Both the position numbers and the translations under genes were made by a program. From an uncultured Roseibium sp. (lineage in GTDB: Bacteria; Pseudomonadota; Alphaproteobacteria; Rhizobiales; Stappiaceae), in NCBI RefSeq assembly GCF_947494555.1, contig NZ_CANLVF010000006.1:289374-353373 (forward strand): a stretch of 64,000 nt of DNA, written 5' to 3'. This document shows, in pieces, positions 50,311-58,661 of this stretch; position 1 is the stretch's first letter; each line of letters opens with the position of its first letter. The notes under the pieces are model-generated. The model saw only the letters and a program-made list of their open reading frames with translations. It had not been told where the DNA came from and searched no databases.

Positions 50311-51278
50311 TGAAGCGACCTCCCCCGTGTCCGGATCTGGTCGAGCCAGACAGCCGCGATCAGGACTGCGCCAATGGCCATTTGCTGGTAGTAAGCCTGC
50401 ACGGCCATGAGATTGAGCCCGTTCTGCAAGACACCCATGATGAGCGCACCAATCATCGTTCCGAGGATTGAGCCGCGGCCACCGAAAAGGTTCGTCCCGC
50501 CAATGATCGCAGCGGTGATCGCCAGAAGCTCATAGTTCAAACCGGCGGTCGGATCGCCGGTGTTTACGCGTGCGGTGAAAATCAGCCCGGCAATACCGGC
50601 CATCAGGCCGGAGATCGTATAAAGCATCATGCGCTGCCGCCGGATATTGATGCCGGTAGCGCGGGCCGAATTCTCATTGTCGCCCAGGGCGAGCGTGTGA
50701 TGCCCGAACGGGGTGTGCGCCAGCACATAATGAGAGGCCAGCGCGACGAAGAGAAGAATGAAGACAGGCGTCGGAACGCCGAATGGCCGCGCCTGCCCGA
50801 GGAACAGGATCTCTTCCGGCAGCCCGTAGATTCCTCTCCCGCTGGAGATGATCAGCGCCAGCCCGCGCGCGATGCCCAGCATCCCGAGCGTTACAATGAA
50901 CGCAGGGACCCGTCCGCGCGTTACGATGAAACCGTTGACGGCCCCGGCAGCAGCGCCCGCGCACAGCGAGCCGATGATCGCAAAATACCAGGGCATCTCG
51001 AGCGTGACGACAAGGGCTGCGCCCGTGACAGATGCCAGCCCCAGAACAGAGCCGAGCGAGAGATCAATCCCGGCTGCGCTGATCACGAAGGTCGCACCGA
51101 TTGCCAGAATGCCGAACGTCGCGCTCGCCAGGATGATGTTGAAGAAATTGTTTGCGGTCAGGAAGACCCGCACGCCTGACCCGGTCACGGGCGACAGCAC
51201 CGCCATGATGACGATCAGCACGAGGAGAACGGCCAGCGACTCCCCGCGGACGTGTGTTCTTTCAAGGAGTTTCAGCAT
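50307..51278 (-). CDS. Ribose/fructose-type sugar ABC transporter permease
   Basis: 323 aa. G-I-D-L-S-L-G-S-V-L-G-L near residue 70, coupling loop L-G-D-N-E-N-S-A-R-A-T-G-I-N-I-R-R-Q-R and G-G-T-N-L-F-G-G-R-G-S. About ten hydrophobic segments. It lies between a long stem-loop behind the binding protein gene and the overlapping ATPase gene. Confidence 0.9.
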   Translation of the reverse strand: MLKLLERTHVRGESLAVLLVLIVIMAVLSPVTGSGVRVFLTANNFFNIILASATFGILAIGATFVISAAGIDLSLGSVLGLASVTGAALVVTLEMPWYFAIIGSLCAGAAAGAVNGFIVTRGRVPAFIVTLGMLGIARGLALIISSGRGIYGLPEEILFLGQARPFGVPTPVFILLFVALASHYVLAHTPFGHHTLALGDNENSARATGINIRRQRMMLYTISGLMAGIAGLIFTARVNTGDPTAGLNYELLAITAAIIGGTNLFGGRGSILGTMIGALIMGVLQNGLNLMAVQAYYQQMAIGAVLIAAVWLDQIRTRGRSLQ

Positions 51279-51293
51279 GTGCCCACCCGGAAT

Positions 51294-51367
51294 ATGCGGG
51301 CCGCCAGACCAGCTTCTGTTTGTTCAACCGGTCCCGGTTGAGCATTCATCGATCTGGCGGCCCGCAT
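51294..51367 (-). terminator. Long stem-loop between binding protein and permease genes
   Basis: A perfect 15-bp inverted repeat, ATGCGGGCCGCCAGA (51294-51308) against 51353-51367, encloses a second perfect 8-bp hairpin (51324-51331 with 51334-51341). No T tract follows on the minus strand, so it is more likely an RNA stability or attenuation element than a full terminator. It fits the higher need for binding protein. Confidence 0.6.
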
Positions 51368-51375
51368 TGTTGCTG

Positions 51376-52323
51376 TTACTTGACGTATTCGAGCATCGGG
51401 TCGGAGCCGCTTTCAAGCACCTCCTTTGTCAGCACCATGGTCGGGACATAGACCCAGTCCGGCTGATCACCACCGGCCTTCACCATCTCGACGGCCTGCT
51501 TGCCGACCAGATACGGCAGCTGCGCAACTGACGCGTTGAGCCGGCCGGACTTGATCGACTTGACCGCGTCGGAATTGCCATCAACACCAATCACCGTGAC
51601 CTGATCACCTTTTCCAGCTGCATAGACGGTTTCAACCGCGCCGAGCGCCATGCCGTCATTTGCGGCAAAGATGGCCACGAGTTCCGGATTGGCTGTCAGG
51701 ATATCATTGGTGATGTTGGCGGCCTTGCCGCGATCCCAGTCCCCCGGAAGCGAGGCGACAATTTCAAGCCCGGGAGCCAGTTCGGCCAGTTTTTCCGAAA
51801 AACCGTTGGCACGCTTCTGACCCGTGACATTGCCGGAGAGGCCCTCAATGACCAGAACCGGGCCCTTGGCATCCGCGCCGACCTGACCAACGAGCCACTC
51901 CGCGCCCTGGGCGCCTGCGGCCACATTGTCCGAGCCGATCGAGAACGCGATGTCGACACCTGCATCGGTGGCAATCTTGTGGTCGAGATTGCCGTCAAGA
52001 TCGACGACCGGAATACCCATTTCGGTTGCCCGCTTCAGGCAGGGTAGCAGGATCGTCGAGTTGATTGCCGCAGTGATCATCGCATCTGGCTGACGCTCAA
52101 GCATCGTGTTGCAGACATTGAGTTGCGGCTCGGCGGCCTGATCGTTTTCCACGGCCTGCAAATAGTATTCAACGCCCGCTTCACCGGCGCCGTCGCGGAC
52201 GCCCAGTTCCATCGCACCCCAAAACGGGTTCGACAGGGTTTTCATCAGGACACCATAGGTTTCGGCCTGTGCTGGTACGGCCAGCAGCGCCACAAAGGCA
52301 GTTACAGTCAACTCCTTGAACAT
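51376..52323 (-). CDS. Sugar ABC transporter periplasmic binding protein
   Basis: 315 aa from the ATG at 52323 with GGAGG upstream; the longer frame has no ribosome binding site. Signal peptide of about 19 residues (cleavage at V-P-A-Q-A-E). The mature part is ribose/fructose-type: L-S-N-P-F-W-G-A-M, D-L-D-G-N-L-D, A-N-D-G-M-A-L-G-A-V and G-V-D-G-N. First gene of the third sugar operon. Confidence 0.9.
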   Translation of the reverse strand: MFKELTVTAFVALLAVPAQAETYGVLMKTLSNPFWGAMELGVRDGAGEAGVEYYLQAVENDQAAEPQLNVCNTMLERQPDAMITAAINSTILLPCLKRATEMGIPVVDLDGNLDHKIATDAGVDIAFSIGSDNVAAGAQGAEWLVGQVGADAKGPVLVIEGLSGNVTGQKRANGFSEKLAELAPGLEIVASLPGDWDRGKAANITNDILTANPELVAIFAANDGMALGAVETVYAAGKGDQVTVIGVDGNSDAVKSIKSGRLNASVAQLPYLVGKQAVEMVKAGGDQPDWVYVPTMVLTKEVLESGSDPMLEYVK

Positions 52324-52413
52324 TTGCTTTCCTCCACTTTTGTCGTCTGTGCTCTTCGGGCGCTTCTGTGTCGCCCTCACTTCCAACCTGGCGCACTCAC
52401 GCCGGTATTCTTC

Positions 52414-53457
52414 TCATCGCTGCTGCGGCTGACCGGGACCAAGGGATCCCCGTGTCTCCAGGCGGCAATCAATGCGGATCGTTTCCGGGGGCGACCGGTC
52501 GCCTTCTATCCGGGCCAAGAGCCGTTCCCAGGCAACCTTTGCAATTTCTTCGATGGGCTGGACGATCGCTGCAACGGGCGGATGAACATGCGCCATCCAG
52601 GCACTGTCATCGAAACCGGCGAGTGCTGTGTCGCGCCCCAGAACAAAACCGCGTTCCTGCAGCAAGCCATAGGCAGCCAACGTGGCCGTATTGAACAAGC
52701 AGAACACGGCATCCGGCTTCGGGTTTTCGTCGAAATATGACCCAAGCGCAGCGCGTGCTCCCTCAACGCTGTCGCCTGTCGGCAAGTAGTCGACGGCGAC
52801 CTTCTCGTTATGCCCGGCAACGGCAGCACGTACCCCTTCCAGGCGTTCCGCGACATTGTCGATCCCATCTCCAAGATAAGCGACCAGGATGCGGTGATGA
52901 CCGGTTTCAAAGAGTTTGCGCATCAACATCGCGCTGGCATCGGCATTGTTGACCCCGACACCGTCGTTCGCCGCATCCTGCTGGACGCGGTCAAGAAAAA
53001 CAAAAGGCGTCTCGTTGGCCTCAACAAGCTCCGCAACGCGGGAATAGAGCGAGGGGATCACGAAAACTCCTGCCACGCGCCACCCAACCAGTTCGTCAAT
53101 CTCCCGCGCTTCGATATCAGCGTCTTCCCGACTTGATGTGGCAACGATGCGATAATTGGTAGCCTCGGCCCGGTGTTCCAGCTTTGCCACCAGCTCAGCG
53201 AAGAACGGGTTCTCAAAATTCGGAATTACGAGCCCGATGATCCGGCTCTGGCTGCGCCGGAGATTGGACGCCATTGTGTTGCGGCGATACCCGAGATCGC
53301 GGACCGCCTGCAGCACGGCACGGCCGATGGGATCGTCCAGCTTGCGGCGGCCGTTGATCACATTGGAAACGCATCCGGGTGAAACCCCCGCTTTCCGCGC
53401 AACATCGCGAATGGACGGCCTCGACCCCCGCTGCTTTTGCGCAGCCTTGTCGGGCAT
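52414..53457 (-). CDS. LacI-family transcriptional regulator
   Basis: 347 aa from the ATG at 53457 (AGGAGG seven bases upstream); a TTG six bases further up is unlikely. The N-terminal helix-turn-helix I-R-D-V-A-R-K-A-G-V-S-P-G-C-V-S-N-V-I-N-G lies at residues 15-35, with a hinge, then a sugar-binding core (R-I-I-G-L-V-I-P-N-F-E-N-P-F, F-D-D-S-A-W). It is transcribed behind no other gene and faces the hydroxyacid dehydrogenase gene, so it probably represses the importer operon and perhaps the divergent gene. Confidence 0.92.
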   Translation of the reverse strand: MPDKAAQKQRGSRPSIRDVARKAGVSPGCVSNVINGRRKLDDPIGRAVLQAVRDLGYRRNTMASNLRRSQSRIIGLVIPNFENPFFAELVAKLEHRAEATNYRIVATSSREDADIEAREIDELVGWRVAGVFVIPSLYSRVAELVEANETPFVFLDRVQQDAANDGVGVNNADASAMLMRKLFETGHHRILVAYLGDGIDNVAERLEGVRAAVAGHNEKVAVDYLPTGDSVEGARAALGSYFDENPKPDAVFCLFNTATLAAYGLLQERGFVLGRDTALAGFDDSAWMAHVHPPVAAIVQPIEEIAKVAWERLLARIEGDRSPPETIRIDCRLETRGSLGPGQPQQR

Positions 53458-53531
53458 CGACAAACTCCTCCTTGCGCCAATGCTAGAAAAAACGTTTTAT
53501 GATGTAAATCGTTTTTTGGGAGAAACGAAAG
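53458..53531. promoter_or_regulatory. Divergent promoter with LacI-type palindromes
   Basis: AAAACGTTTT (53489-53498) is a perfect palindrome with the central CG of LacI-family operators, and AAATCGTTTTTT (53507-53518) is a related site 18 bases on. They lie between the LacI gene and the hydroxyacid dehydrogenase gene and are the likely operators. Confidence 0.5.
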
Positions 53532-54545
53532 ATGCGTGTTCTTTATGATCCCGCCCCACGCCAGACGGATGAGATCTTCAGCACCGATGACCGGAACAGA
53601 TTCTTTTCCGAATTTGACGTAATCGAAATTGATCCTTCGGAGCGCAAGGCTGCCTACGAGCGCTATCTTCCTGAGGTTGACATCATCATCAGCCAGGAGG
53701 CCATGGAAGCCGACAGGCTTGAGCGGGCGACAAAGCTCAGGGCCCTCATCAACGTGGAAACGAACTTCCTCCCAAATGTGGACTATGCCGCCTGCCTGCG
53801 GCGCGGCGTGCACGTTCTGACACCGGCCTCGGTTTTCGCGCTGCCCGTTGCCGAAATGGGTCTTTGCATGGCACTGTCACTGGCGCGCGGCGTTCATTCC
53901 AGCCACAGCGACTTTCTCTCGGGAAACGAAAAATACGGCCTTGAAGGCAACACAAAGGCGGAGCTGCTGACCGGCAGCAGGATCGGTTTCATAGGTTTCG
54001 GAGATCTTGGACGCGCCCTTCATAAGCTGCTTGCGCCTTTCCAGGCGAAGGTCTCGGCGTTCGACCCCTGGCTGCCTGACAATCACCTGCGCCGCCTTGG
54101 TGTCGAACCCGCATCCCTGGATAACCTGTTGCAACAGAACCGAGTGATCTTTGTCGTGGCCTCCATCACAACGGAGAACGCCCATCTGCTCGACGCTGAA
54201 AAGCTTTCAATGATGCAGGATCAGGCGATGCTGATTCTTCTGAGCCGGGCGGCGATCGCCGATTTCAACGCCCTTGCAAACGAGGCGTCCAAAGGCCGCC
54301 TACGCATCGCGACAGACGTGTTCCCGGAAGAACCGGTCGCTGCCAACGACCCGATCCGGAGCGTTCCGGGCATCCTGTTCTCCGCCCATCGCGCGGGCGC
54401 CTTGACCTCCGCCCTCCAACAGATCGGCGCACTCGTTCTGGAAGACATGACCCAGATTGCAAAAGGCCTGCCTCCCGTTGCCTGCCGGCGTGCAGAGCCG
54501 GAGACCGTCGGACGGCTGAGAAGCAAACCGGTCGATCTTTCCTGA
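53532..54545 (+). CDS. D-2-hydroxyacid dehydrogenase family protein
   Basis: 337 aa. The NAD-binding motif G-F-I-G-F-G-D-L-G-R-A-L is near residues 153-164. The catalytic Arg is in L-L-S-R-A-A-I (about 236), the Glu in F-P-E-E-P-V and the His in S-A-H-R-A-G-A. The order fits D-isomer 2-hydroxyacid dehydrogenases, though the usual N-T-A-R-G is replaced by L-L-S-R-A. ATG with GGGAG upstream. It is divergent from the LacI gene and followed by the racemase-like gene; it may process a hydroxy acid from sugar breakdown. Confidence 0.86.
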   Translation: MRVLYDPAPRQTDEIFSTDDRNRFFSEFDVIEIDPSERKAAYERYLPEVDIIISQEAMEADRLERATKLRALINVETNFLPNVDYAACLRRGVHVLTPASVFALPVAEMGLCMALSLARGVHSSHSDFLSGNEKYGLEGNTKAELLTGSRIGFIGFGDLGRALHKLLAPFQAKVSAFDPWLPDNHLRRLGVEPASLDNLLQQNRVIFVVASITTENAHLLDAEKLSMMQDQAMLILLSRAAIADFNALANEASKGRLRIATDVFPEEPVAANDPIRSVPGILFSAHRAGALTSALQQIGALVLEDMTQIAKGLPPVACRRAEPETVGRLRSKPVDLS

Positions 54546-54611
54546 CTTGAGAAACGGAACCACTCGGATAAGCTCTCGGCAAATTGGAGCGCGCCCGGCA
54601 GGAGACGAGCA

Positions 54612-55274
54612 TTGCATATTGGACTGATCGGCGGCATCGGACCCGCCGCAACCGATTTCTACTATCGCAAACTCATCCGGGTCGCGGCCGACAAAGGTCT
54701 TGACCTGGATCTGACGATTGTTCATGCGGACACCCGAACGCTGATTGCCAATCTCGCCGCAGACGACCGGTCGGCACAGTGCGGCATCTATCTGAGGCTG
54801 ACAGAGCGGCTTGCAGCGGCGGGTGCTGGAAACGTCGTCGTGACCTCCATTGCCGGTCATTTCTGCATCGACGAATTTGCCGCCGTTTCGCCGTTGCCGC
54901 TTGTGGACATCACAAAGACGCTCTCTTCCTGGCTGGGTGCAAAAGCCATGACGCGTGTCGGCATTCTGGGAACCGAGACCGTGATGAAAACGGGAATGTA
55001 CGGCAAGCTTGCACCGGTGGACGTTCTGGCTCCCGAGGGCGCGGAACTCGGCCGCGTCCACGAAGCCTATATCAAGCTTGCGCAAAGCGGCGAGCCGAGC
55101 GAGGAACTCCGCGACATCTTCGTTTCAGCGGGGCAAGGCCTTGTTGCGCGCGGTGCTGAAGCCGTCATGCTTGGCGGGACGGACCTGAATGCACTTTTTG
55201 CCGAGGACGAAGAGGCATTTCCGGTGATCGACTGCGCCGGCATTCACATTGAGGACGTAGCGCAGTTTATCTGA
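54612..55274 (+). CDS. Aspartate/glutamate racemase-like protein lacking both catalytic cysteines
   Basis: 220 aa from a TTG start with AGGAG seven bases upstream; no ATG fits. The fold is recognisable from M-H-I-G-L-I-G-G-I-G-P-A-A-T at the N terminus and M-L-G-G-T-D-L near 186-192. In true racemases the first cysteine lies in C-N-T-x-H and the second in L-G-C-T-E. Here they read T78-S-I-A-G-H and L-G-G189-T-D, so neither catalytic Cys remains. Amino acid racemisation by the normal two-base mechanism is therefore unlikely. Confidence 0.8.
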   Translation: MHIGLIGGIGPAATDFYYRKLIRVAADKGLDLDLTIVHADTRTLIANLAADDRSAQCGIYLRLTERLAAAGAGNVVVTSIAGHFCIDEFAAVSPLPLVDITKTLSSWLGAKAMTRVGILGTETVMKTGMYGKLAPVDVLAPEGAELGRVHEAYIKLAQSGEPSEELRDIFVSAGQGLVARGAEAVMLGGTDLNALFAEDEEAFPVIDCAGIHIEDVAQFI

Positions 55275-55319
55275 CATTAGGACGCGGTGCGGCAAGACGA
55301 CGCCACCGCGCCCATTTGA

Positions 55320-56408
55320 TTACCGCTTGGCGACAGCCATGCGTGCCTTCAGGTACTCACCGTACTGGCTCAGCGAGAAGATGAAAATCCAGTAGATCGT
55401 ACCGACAAACGCGTATACCTCGATGTAATAGGGTGCCCATTCGACCGTGCCGAATGCGGCGTTTGCCGAGGCGAGAACGTCAAAGAAGCCGATGATGATC
55501 ACGATCGCGGTTTCCTTAAAGGTCACAACGACCATGTTGATCGTTGACGGCAATGCATGACGGAATACCTGCGGCATGACGATGCGCGACAGCGTCTGGA
55601 ACGGCGTCAGGCCCAAGGCCTTGCCCGCCTCGAACTGGCCCTTGGGAATTGCCTGAAATCCGCCGCGAAACACTTCTGCCTGATAGCAGGCGAAGAAGAG
55701 CGCAAAGCCGACGATCACGCGCCAGATCTTGTCGCCGTTCAGCCAGTCGGGCAGCAGAAGCGGAATAACGACAGCGGCTGCAAACAGAGTTGTCAGCAGC
55801 GGGAGCGAACGGATGAAGTCGATCAACAGGGACGCTGCGCCTCTGACCACCGGCAGCTTGGATCTGCGCGCCAGGGCGAGAAGCAGTCCAAGCGGCATTC
55901 CGAGCAGAACGACCGAGGAGAACATGAACAGCGTCAGCGCCAATCCGCCCCACTGGTCGGTCGTCACCACAGGCTGTCCGATCAGACGCCCATCCATGAG
56001 CACCACATAGGCACCAAACCCGACGATCCAGAGCGTTACCAGGCGGCTGGTGCTCCAGAAGCGTGGCAAACACGAGAGGACCACCGTCGCAACGATCGCC
56101 AGGCAGGCCAGCGTCGAGCGCCAATGCTCTTCATACGGATAGAGCCCGAACAGGATCAGACGATGACGTGCTGCAATCACGGACCAGCACGCGCCACCCG
56201 CGTTCGCGCAGTGTTCGACGTCTTCAGCCCTCCAGACAGCACTGAGGATCGCCCAGTCGATGAGGGTCCAGGCCATGTAGAGCATCAACCCGAAGATGAA
56301 AACGCTCGTGAAACTGTCACTGGGACTCCTGAACGCCCTCTTTTTGAGCGTGTTTGCAAAAGTCGTCCATCTTTCTGATTGAGCCGGAAGTTCACTCGCC
56401 AAAGCCAT
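55320..56408 (-). CDS. Aap-type amino acid ABC transporter permease (AapM-like)
   Basis: 362 aa. A long N-terminal part with two to three membrane helices precedes the His/Glu/Gln permease core (about 155-355) that has the coupling loop E-A-G-K-A-L-G-L-T-P-F-Q-T. AapM proteins have this layout. It follows the AapQ-like gene with one base between stop and start. No ATPase gene (AapP) follows; the next gene lies on the other strand. Confidence 0.87.
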   Translation of the reverse strand: MALASELPAQSERWTTFANTLKKRAFRSPSDSFTSVFIFGLMLYMAWTLIDWAILSAVWRAEDVEHCANAGGACWSVIAARHRLILFGLYPYEEHWRSTLACLAIVATVVLSCLPRFWSTSRLVTLWIVGFGAYVVLMDGRLIGQPVVTTDQWGGLALTLFMFSSVVLLGMPLGLLLALARRSKLPVVRGAASLLIDFIRSLPLLTTLFAAAVVIPLLLPDWLNGDKIWRVIVGFALFFACYQAEVFRGGFQAIPKGQFEAGKALGLTPFQTLSRIVMPQVFRHALPSTINMVVVTFKETAIVIIIGFFDVLASANAAFGTVEWAPYYIEVYAFVGTIYWIFIFSLSQYGEYLKARMAVAKR

Positions 56409-56409
56409 G

Positions 56410-57546
56410 TCAGTGCCCTTTCAGCGCGAGCCGCGCATTCATGAAATTGACGAGCTGGGCCAACGAATAGTTGATCAGCAGGAACGAAAGCATCAACAGA
56501 CCCATGAGTTCCAGCGTCTGGCCGGATTGGGTGATCGAGGTCGAGACGATGTAGAACAAGTCACTGAACCCGATCGCAACGCCGAGCGTTGTGGCCTTCA
56601 TAATGAAGATCCACTGGTTGCCGAGTGGCGGCATGATCGTGCGCAGCGCCATCGGCACCTTGACGTGGAACCAAATGGCGCGCGAGGAGAGACCAAGGGC
56701 CTTGCCTGCCTCGGTGAGACCGCTGGGAACCTCGTTGAGGCCTCCTCGAACGACTTCGGCAATATAGGCGGATCCATAAAGCGTTATCGCAAGGATCATC
56801 GCGACAAGTTCTATCGGAACGCCGATCCCACCTCGAAACCGCAGACCCTGCTGAGCCGGTATCGAAAAGATCGAGCTGTCCGCAGGTGCGAAAATCCAGG
56901 CAAGAAGAAGCATTGCGCCACTGCCCGACACAAGCCAAAGGAGCAGCTTCTGCACCGGTTGCAAGCTCTTCTGGCGGAAAATTACCACCGCCAACAGCAC
57001 AACAGCGGCAAACATTGCCAACACGACGGTCGGAGAAACGTTGAACCCGGGCAACATCAGGCCCCGGTTCGACAGAAACGCAACTTCACCCATCGTAAAG
57101 GCCTGACGCGGCCCCGGCATGTGGATCAGGACCGCATACCAGAAAACAAGTTGAAGAATGAGCGGCAGGTTGCGGAAGATCTGGATGTAGACCGTTGCCA
57201 GGGAGTTGAGCCCGAGCTGCCTCGCGTCTCTGGCGGTCCCGATGGCGAACCCTAGTATGGTCGACAGAACAATACAGATCAGCCCCAAAAACAGCGTGTT
57301 CAGAAAGCCGATCAGCAGGGTTTTGGAGTAGCTGTCGTCAATGCTCCGGTCGATCAGCGAGAAAGAGTAGGACCAACCGGTCGCCCGCTCGAGAAATCCG
57401 AAGCCGCTCGTCATGTTGAGTTCGGTCAGATTCGTGTGGGCTGTCGATATCGCAACCCAGATTACGAGAACCACAAAGACTACGAGAAGCGTCTGGACCA
57501 GCATGTCCCGACGACTGCGCCTTAGCTTGAGAGCCGCAGCATCCAT
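56410..57546 (-). CDS. Aap-type amino acid ABC transporter permease (AapQ-like)
   Basis: 378 aa from the ATG at 57546, which has AGGAGG upstream; the nine-codon longer frame is rejected. It shows T-L-F-L-G-L-I-C-I-V near the first core helix, R-N-L-P-L-I-L-Q-L-V-F-W-Y and the coupling loop E-A-G-K-A-L-G-L-S-S-R-A-I-W. A hydrophobic insertion in the middle is typical of AapQ. It forms the channel with the following permease. Confidence 0.87.
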   Translation of the reverse strand: MDAAALKLRRSRRDMLVQTLLVVFVVLVIWVAISTAHTNLTELNMTSGFGFLERATGWSYSFSLIDRSIDDSYSKTLLIGFLNTLFLGLICIVLSTILGFAIGTARDARQLGLNSLATVYIQIFRNLPLILQLVFWYAVLIHMPGPRQAFTMGEVAFLSNRGLMLPGFNVSPTVVLAMFAAVVLLAVVIFRQKSLQPVQKLLLWLVSGSGAMLLLAWIFAPADSSIFSIPAQQGLRFRGGIGVPIELVAMILAITLYGSAYIAEVVRGGLNEVPSGLTEAGKALGLSSRAIWFHVKVPMALRTIMPPLGNQWIFIMKATTLGVAIGFSDLFYIVSTSITQSGQTLELMGLLMLSFLLINYSLAQLVNFMNARLALKGH

Positions 57547-57575
57547 TTCCGGATCCTCCTTGCCGCAACACAATC

Positions 57576-57604
57576 AAAAGGCGGCAGCAGGTCACACTGC
57601 CGCC
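57576..57604 (-). terminator. Stem-loop and T tract between amino acid binding protein and permease genes
   Basis: On the minus strand GGCGGCAG (57604-57597) pairs perfectly with CTGCCGCC (57587-57580), followed by TTTT (57579-57576). It lies in the spacer behind the binding protein gene and looks like a leaky terminator. Confidence 0.6.
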
Positions 57605-57620
57605 GCCCTGCGAACTTGTC

Positions 57621-58661
57621 TTAGTCGAGGATCGGTGCGTAGAGAACGCCGCCGTGGCTCCACAGATTGTTCAGCCCGCGCTCGAGCTTGTAGGGAGACC
57701 CTTCGCCAAGATTGCGATCATAAATCTCGCCGAAGTTACCGGTGGCCGCGATCATTTCCTTTGCCCATGTGTCGCGGATGCCGAGGCGCTCGCCCATGCC
57801 GGGGTCAACACCAAGAAGGCGGGCGATTTTCGGATTGGGCGGATTGGAAGCCATTTCTTCCACGTTCGCAGACGTTACACCTTCTTCTTCTGCAATCAGA
57901 AGAGCTGCAATCATCCAGTTCACCATATCGACGAACTCTTCGTCTCCCTGGCGCATGGCTGCAGCAATCGGTTCGTTGGAAAGCTGGTCCGACAGGATGA
58001 TATGGGCATCCGGCTTCTCAAGCTCCGTGGCCCGCAGGACGGCAAGGAACGGTCCCCATGCCGCAAAGGCATCGCAGCGGTTCGCAAGGTAGGCAGCCCG
58101 GAGTTCAGACGCCTTTTCGTAGGACACCATGGTGTGTTCGATGCCAAGCGTCTTGAGATAGTTCCCTGCAAGGCGCTCGATTGTGGTTCCGGCTTCAACA
58201 CAGATGGTGCCGCCGTCGAGTTCTTTCGCTTCGGTGATGCCCAGGTCGCCATGCGCCATGAACTGGGTCCCGCCAAAGAAATAAGGGAGGCTGAACTGCA
58301 ACCCGACTTCGGTGTCGCGACCCATCGTCCAGCCGGTTGCCTTGATGATCACATCGACATCACCCGACTGAAGCGCCGGAAAGCGCTGCGCCCAGCTGAG
58401 CGGCACGATCTGCGCCTTGTCCGGATCGCCAAGGATCGCGGTGGTCAGGGCACGGCACATGTCAATGTCCAGGCCCTTCCATTCGTTTTTGTCGTTGACC
58501 TCAACGAACCCGAAATAGCTGCCGTTGTGGCCGCTGCACAAGAGAGTTCCCCGTTCCTCAATAGCCGTGACCGTCGAGCTTTTCGCGGCGGCTGTTACGG
58601 GAGCCGCAACACCTGCGGCAAATGCAACCGCGCAGGCGATTTTTGCAATATTGGTTGCCAT
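57621..58661 (-). CDS. Aap-type amino acid ABC transporter periplasmic binding protein (AapJ-like)
   Basis: 346 aa with a signal peptide of about 25 residues (V-T-A-A-A-K). The mature part begins E-E-R-G-T-L-L-C-S-G and contains W-K-G-L-D-I-D-M-C-R-A, Q-R-F-P-A-L-Q-S-G-D-V-D-V and D-R-N-L-G-E-G-S-P-Y near the C terminus, the pattern of AapJ general L-amino acid binding proteins. First gene of the leftward importer operon. Confidence 0.9.
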   Translation of the reverse strand: MATNIAKIACAVAFAAGVAAPVTAAAKSSTVTAIEERGTLLCSGHNGSYFGFVEVNDKNEWKGLDIDMCRALTTAILGDPDKAQIVPLSWAQRFPALQSGDVDVIIKATGWTMGRDTEVGLQFSLPYFFGGTQFMAHGDLGITEAKELDGGTICVEAGTTIERLAGNYLKTLGIEHTMVSYEKASELRAAYLANRCDAFAAWGPFLAVLRATELEKPDAHIILSDQLSNEPIAAAMRQGDEEFVDMVNWMIAALLIAEEEGVTSANVEEMASNPPNPKIARLLGVDPGMGERLGIRDTWAKEMIAATGNFGEIYDRNLGEGSPYKLERGLNNLWSHGGVLYAPILD

